A DNA stretch of 64,000 nucleotides from an uncultured Fidelibacterota bacterium (GTDB lineage: Bacteria > Fidelibacterota > UBA8477 > JABMPR01). A model generated the notes under the pieces. That model searched no databases. It worked only from the letters and a program-made list of their open reading frames with translations, and had not been told where the DNA came from. Shown here one piece after another: positions 59,944 through 64,000 of this stretch (position 1 is its first letter; each line of letters starts with the position of its first letter). The stretch is taken from NCBI GenBank assembly GCA_937888365.1, contig CALBFA010000103.1, forward strand, positions 1 to 64,000, given 5' to 3'. Made by a program: the position numbers and the translations under genes.

Positions 59944-60699
59944 ATGAAAATCGTAGTATGCATAAAACATGTTCCCGATACAGAAACAAAAATTGTAATT
60001 GTAGATGACGGAAAATCCATTAATTCCAATGGCGTTAAATACATACTTAATCCCTATGATGAGTATGCAGTAGAAGAAGCCTTACAAATTAAAGAAGCAA
60101 ATGAAGAATCTGAGGTTGTAGCAATTTCAGTTGGCGACGATAGCACTCAATCCTCCATACGTTCTGCGTTGGCAATGGGCGTTGATAGAGGTACGCTTTT
60201 AAAAACTGGTAATTTTGCTTTAGTTGATCCATTTTCTGTTGCAAAAATTTTAGCTGAAGAAATTAAACTTGAATCTCCAGATATTATTTTAACAGGCAAA
60301 ATGTCCATTGATGCCTATGGCTCACAGGTTCCAGGACTTATTGCAGAATTATTGGAATTACCGGTTGTTAATTTGGCGAGAGATATTGTTTTAAGTGAAG
60401 GGAAAGCAACGGTTAAGAGAGATATTGAGGGTGGTTCAGAGACACTAATCACAACTTTACCCGCCGTTATTTCTGCTGAAAAAGGCTTGAATAATCCACG
60501 TTATCCAGCGCTTAAAGGCATCATGCAAGCCAAAAAGAAACCTTTAGAGATTAAAGAAATTAATCTGGATGAAACGGATGTAGAAATAATTGAATTGACA
60601 TATCCAAAACAAAAACCTGCGGGGCGAATCGTTGGAAATAGCGCAGACGCCGCAGTAGAACTCGTAAAATTACTTCGTCAAGAAGCAAAAGTTATTTAG
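59944..60699 (+). CDS. etfB: Electron transfer flavoprotein subunit beta
   Basis: MKIVVCIKHVPDTETKIVI...NPYDEYAVEEALQIKE; ILTGKMSIDAYGSQVPGLIAELL. Confidence 0.95.
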   Translation: MKIVVCIKHVPDTETKIVIVDDGKSINSNGVKYILNPYDEYAVEEALQIKEANEESEVVAISVGDDSTQSSIRSALAMGVDRGTLLKTGNFALVDPFSVAKILAEEIKLESPDIILTGKMSIDAYGSQVPGLIAELLELPVVNLARDIVLSEGKATVKRDIEGGSETLITTLPAVISAEKGLNNPRYPALKGIMQAKKKPLEIKEINLDETDVEIIELTYPKQKPAGRIVGNSADAAVELVKLLRQEAKVI

Positions 60700-60709
60700 T
60701 GAGGTGATG

Positions 60710-61669
60710 ATGTCCAAATTTTTAGTTTTTATTGAACAACGAGACGGTGTAGTGAAATCGTCTTCATTAGAGGCAATTTCCACAGCTCGAAAAATTGCAG
60801 ACATTTCAGCTGGAAGCGTTTCTACAATTATAATTACGAATAACCCTGAAAATATCGCTGAAACAGCAGGTAATTTTGGAGCAGATGAGGTATTGGTTGT
60901 TAAGAGCACAAATGAATATTCTCCATCAGTTTTCGCTCAGACAATTTCAAATGTAATTGGCAAAATTAACGCGAATGTTGTACTATTTTCTGCTACTTCA
61001 ATGGGAAAAGAGTTGGCAGCGATTTTAGCTGCTAAATTAAAATCGAGTCTGATTAGCGATATTATTTCAATGGATTGGAATAATCGTATTGAAGTCGTGA
61101 GACCTGTTTATGCCGGGAAAGCTATGTTGAAATTGGCTTCCAAAGGTGAAAAAGTTGTTATCACATTGAGACCAAATGTGTTTCCAGTCATCGAAAATAA
61201 AAAAAGTTGCACGAGTATTGATTTTGAAGTGGCAACACTTTCTGACACAAAATATTCGATTGTTACGCATACCGAACTAAAGTCATCGGGTCGCCCAGAG
61301 CTAACAGAAGCATCGATTATTGTTTCAGGTGGGCGAGGAATGGGTGGTCCAGAGAGATATCCCGTAATTGAATCCTTGGCAGATTCTTTGGGGGCCGCCG
61401 TTGGAGCCTCAAGAGCCGCAGTTGACGCGGGCTGGCGTCCACATTCCGACCAAGTTGGGCAGACAGGAAAGACTGTTTCTCCAAATCTCTATGTCGCCTG
61501 TGGCATTTCAGGAGCAATTCAACATTTAGCGGGGATGAGTTCTTCAAAATACATTGTTGCGATAAACACAGATGCAGACGCACCTATTTTCAAAGTCGCT
61601 GATTATGGGATTGTCGCTGATTTATTTGAAGTAGTTCCGGCTATGGAAAAAGCAGTAAAAGCATTATAA
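60710..61669 (+). CDS. etfA: Electron transfer flavoprotein subunit alpha
   Basis: VSGGRGMGGPERYPVIESLADSLGAAVGASRAAVDAGWRPHSDQVGQTGKTVSPNLYVACGISGAIQHLAGM. The ORF opens at 60704; start chosen at MSKFLVF. Confidence 0.95.
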   Translation: MSKFLVFIEQRDGVVKSSSLEAISTARKIADISAGSVSTIIITNNPENIAETAGNFGADEVLVVKSTNEYSPSVFAQTISNVIGKINANVVLFSATSMGKELAAILAAKLKSSLISDIISMDWNNRIEVVRPVYAGKAMLKLASKGEKVVITLRPNVFPVIENKKSCTSIDFEVATLSDTKYSIVTHTELKSSGRPELTEASIIVSGGRGMGGPERYPVIESLADSLGAAVGASRAAVDAGWRPHSDQVGQTGKTVSPNLYVACGISGAIQHLAGMSSSKYIVAINTDADAPIFKVADYGIVADLFEVVPAMEKAVKAL

Positions 61670-61691
61670 GTTGATTTAAAGAGAATACTTT

Positions 61692-61723
61692 AAACGGGGC
61701 TTTGGACAGCCCTGTTTTTATAT
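61692..61723 (+). terminator. Rho-independent terminator after etfA
   Basis: AAACGGGGCTTTGGACAGCCCTGTTTTTAT. Confidence 0.7.
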
Positions 61724-61733
61724 AGGAGCGCCT

Positions 61734-62408
61734 ATGAATAAACCCAAAGCCATATTTTTTGATTTAGACGGAACCCTCGTTGACACATCGGAAGGTATTG
61801 TGAATCATCTAAATCGTGCATTTGAGATGATGAATTTGAAAGTCTTACCTAAGTCGATAATAATGAAAAATGTTGGCTATGGAGCTGATTATTTAGCGAC
61901 AAATTGTATCGCAACGTATGATGTGGAAAAGAGCAAGGATGCAAAACTAATTGAAGAAGTTTTAAGCCATTTCACATATTTATATCACAAGTATCCAATA
62001 GAAAATACGCGTCTTTATCAAGGTGTGTTGGAGTTTTTAAAAAATAGTGATGTCTTAATGGGCGTCATTAGTAATAAACCAGAAGCTCTCGTTAAAGTCG
62101 TGTTAAACGAATTAGAGATTATTGATTATTTCCGTTTCGAATGGGGAATTGATACGTTTGATTATCACAAACCTAATCCAAAAATCATCGAAACGGCTCT
62201 ACATATGTTCAACATTGATAAGAATGACGTCTGGTTTATTGGCGATAGTTTTGTTGATATTCAAACAGCAAAAGGGGCAGATGTTACGTCGATAGCTTTG
62301 GAAGATGGCTTTACGCCTAAATCAATATTAACGAAAGAATGTCCTGATTTTCAGTTTAAATCATTTAATGAATTTAGCGCATGGGCTCGAAAATATTTTC
62401 AAACTTGA
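61734..62408 (+). CDS. HAD-superfamily hydrolase (phosphoglycolate phosphatase-like)
   Basis: AIFFDLDGTLVDTSEGIVNHLN; GVISNKPEALVKVVLNEL; KPNPKIIETAL; VWFIGDSFVDIQTAKGA. Confidence 0.88.
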   Translation: MNKPKAIFFDLDGTLVDTSEGIVNHLNRAFEMMNLKVLPKSIIMKNVGYGADYLATNCIATYDVEKSKDAKLIEEVLSHFTYLYHKYPIENTRLYQGVLEFLKNSDVLMGVISNKPEALVKVVLNELEIIDYFRFEWGIDTFDYHKPNPKIIETALHMFNIDKNDVWFIGDSFVDIQTAKGADVTSIALEDGFTPKSILTKECPDFQFKSFNEFSAWARKYFQT

Positions 62409-62455
62409 ATGGATTAATCTTGTGATTTGAAACTCAAAAAATATGTTACGCCACC

Positions 62456-63388
62456 ATGACGTTTTTCGATAAAGAATTTAAATCATCAACACTCGGTGTA
62501 TTTGCAATTGCATCTGCTGCCATGCTATGGAGTATCGATGCCTTATTAAGACGTAATTTGTATGCTCTTCCCGCATTGGAAATCGTATTCTTAGAACACT
62601 TCATTGGCTTTGTTGCAATTTCATTTCTCATTTTTAAAAACTGGGCAAAATTAAAAAACTTATCCTCAAAAACCTGGTTTTCTCTCGTTTGGGTTTCGTT
62701 ATTTGGGGGTGTCTTAGGTACATTATTTTACACGATGGCCTTAGGATATATCAATTATATCAATCTCTCTGTGGTTGTCCTTTTACAAAAAATGCAGCCA
62801 CTTTTTGCGATGATTTTAGCCAGTATTGTGTTGAAAGAGAGACTTAATAAATCTTTTTATTTTTGGGCAAGCATCGCACTTATAGGAGGATATTTTGTAA
62901 CTTTCCCTTTTGGTAAAATAATATCGATTGACGGAGGAAAGAATTTAATTGCCAGTTTATTTGCCTTAGCAGCAGCTTTTGCTTGGGGTTCGTCAACAGT
63001 GATGGGCAAATATTCATTAAAGAACTTAGACACATGGATAGTCACCCCTGTCAGGCTTGGTATAACGACGTTGATATCAGGTATTGGCTTACTCTTTATA
63101 AAAACAAATACCTTCAATTATGGCCTAACACAGGAACAATGGATTTCAATTATAGCCATTGTTATTTCCTCTGGTACTGTTGCACTCGGTCTTTATTATT
63201 TTGGTTTAAAATTTTTAAAAGCGAGTCAAGCAACGATTGTTGAAATGGTGTGGCCATTGTCTGCTATCTGCATTGATTGGTTTATATTTGATAAAGTATT
63301 GACAATATCACAACTCATTGGAGCTATTATTTTATTGAGCGGTGTTGCAGGTGTTTCCAGGCCTACACGAAATGCTATCCCACAATAA
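62456..63388 (+). CDS. DMT-superfamily EamA transporter
   Basis: About ten TM helices in two EamA repeats (LNLSVVVLLQKMQPLFAMILASIVLKERL; KASQATIVEMVWPLSAICIDWFIFDKVLTISQLIGAIILLSGV). Confidence 0.85.
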   Translation: MTFFDKEFKSSTLGVFAIASAAMLWSIDALLRRNLYALPALEIVFLEHFIGFVAISFLIFKNWAKLKNLSSKTWFSLVWVSLFGGVLGTLFYTMALGYINYINLSVVVLLQKMQPLFAMILASIVLKERLNKSFYFWASIALIGGYFVTFPFGKIISIDGGKNLIASLFALAAAFAWGSSTVMGKYSLKNLDTWIVTPVRLGITTLISGIGLLFIKTNTFNYGLTQEQWISIIAIVISSGTVALGLYYFGLKFLKASQATIVEMVWPLSAICIDWFIFDKVLTISQLIGAIILLSGVAGVSRPTRNAIPQ

Positions 63389-63511
63389 AACTAAACTGAA
63401 TGCTTATAATAAAAGTCATTTTGACCTTTTGTGTGCAACAAACTCTAATGGGAAAAAAGTGTATTGAAATTAGATTGCGGTTAGAAGATAGAACTGAGGA
63501 AATATTTTATA

Positions 63512-64000
63512 ATGAAATTGAAACGAACTAAAACCTGCGGCGAGGCCAATAAAAAACATGTTGGCGAAATTGTTAACCTGAATGGTTGGGTTAGCACAAA
63601 CCGAGATCATGGTGGTTTTATATTTATTGATCTTCGGGACAGATATGGAAAAACACAAATTACTTTCAAGCCCGATTTATATCCTGAATTAGCTGCTAGA
63701 GCAAAAAAATTACGGATGGAAGCCGTCATAGCTATTAGAGGAGAAATAAAAGCCCGCCCAGAGGGCAATATCAATCCTCAAATGGAGACAGGTGAAATTG
63801 AAGTAGAAGCATCGGAAATGATTGTTTTTAATGAAGCCAAACCGCTTCCTTTTTTGGTTTCTGATCGTGAAAGTGGAAATGAGGAACTTAGACTAAAATA
63901 TCGTTATTTAGAGTTACGAACAGCTGAATTGCAAAGTATTGTTAAACTGCGTCACAAAGCTTATCAAGTTACAAGAGCATTTTTATCGGATCAAAATTTT
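63512..64000 (+). CDS. aspS: Aspartate--tRNA ligase, 5' part (truncated by window end)
   Basis: ATG at 63512, open to the window end: MKLKRTKTCGEANKKHVGEIVNLNGWVSTNRDHGGFIFIDLRDRYGKTQITFKPD...LPFLVSDRESGNEELRLKYRYLELRTAELQ. Absent from the ORF track because it has no stop codon in the window. Confidence 0.93.
   Translation, partial: MKLKRTKTCGEANKKHVGEIVNLNGWVSTNRDHGGFIFIDLRDRYGKTQITFKPDLYPELAARAKKLRMEAVIAIRGEIKARPEGNINPQMETGEIEVEASEMIVFNEAKPLPFLVSDRESGNEELRLKYRYLELRTAELQSIVKLRHKAYQVTRAFLSDQNF

Noticed and set aside
83-63658. Numerous minus-strand and overlapping ORFs of 60-150 aa in the ORF track
   Set aside because: They lie antisense to or out of frame with well-supported genes and show no recognisable domain; only 46013-46456 is credible.
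1-64000. tRNA or rRNA genes
   Set aside because: No cloverleaf or rRNA-like segments recognised by eye; a tRNAscan/Infernal run would be needed to be certain.

Overview
The window is about 64 kb of bacterial chromosome, AT-rich and almost entirely coded on the + strand (one clear exception, 46013-46456). It looks like an FCB-group organism: there are C-terminal Por/T9SS type A sorting domains (e.g. 'NYPNPFNPSTKITYNL...'), TonB receptor + DUF4249-like lipoprotein, and DUF4159/DUF4175 genes. I suspect Marinimicrobia/Neomarinimicrobiota or a relative, but cannot prove it. Most genes are housekeeping: glgA, glgC, YycJ-like MBL hydrolase, peptidylprolyl isomerase, patatin, dsbD, nifJ-type pyruvate oxidoreductase, sodium/solute symporter, cvpA, mutS2, dnaG, gap, pyk, GH57, glgP, etfBA, and the 5' end of aspS running off the window. 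The most interesting items are: (1) a tandem GAPDH pair in which the upstream full-length paralog has lost the catalytic Cys (SCTTNC -> SATTNA) and other substrate residues, sitting in a TrmB - GAPDH-like - GAPDH - short Lys117-type pyruvate kinase - GH57 - glycogen phosphorylase cluster; (2) a HTH-Panacea(DUF4065) antitoxin / RelE-ParE-like toxin pair whose 3' boundary lies exactly in a duplicated, decayed T9SS tail of the upstream secreted phospholipase D-like gene; (3) a 1.2 kb three-copy composite palindromic repeat island between nifJ and a TonB receptor, including paired hairpins that differ by a compensatory base-pair swap; (4) a (ACTTGC)6 tandem repeat that could form part of a promoter just upstream of that TonB receptor. 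All assignments come from reading the sequence, with no database search.
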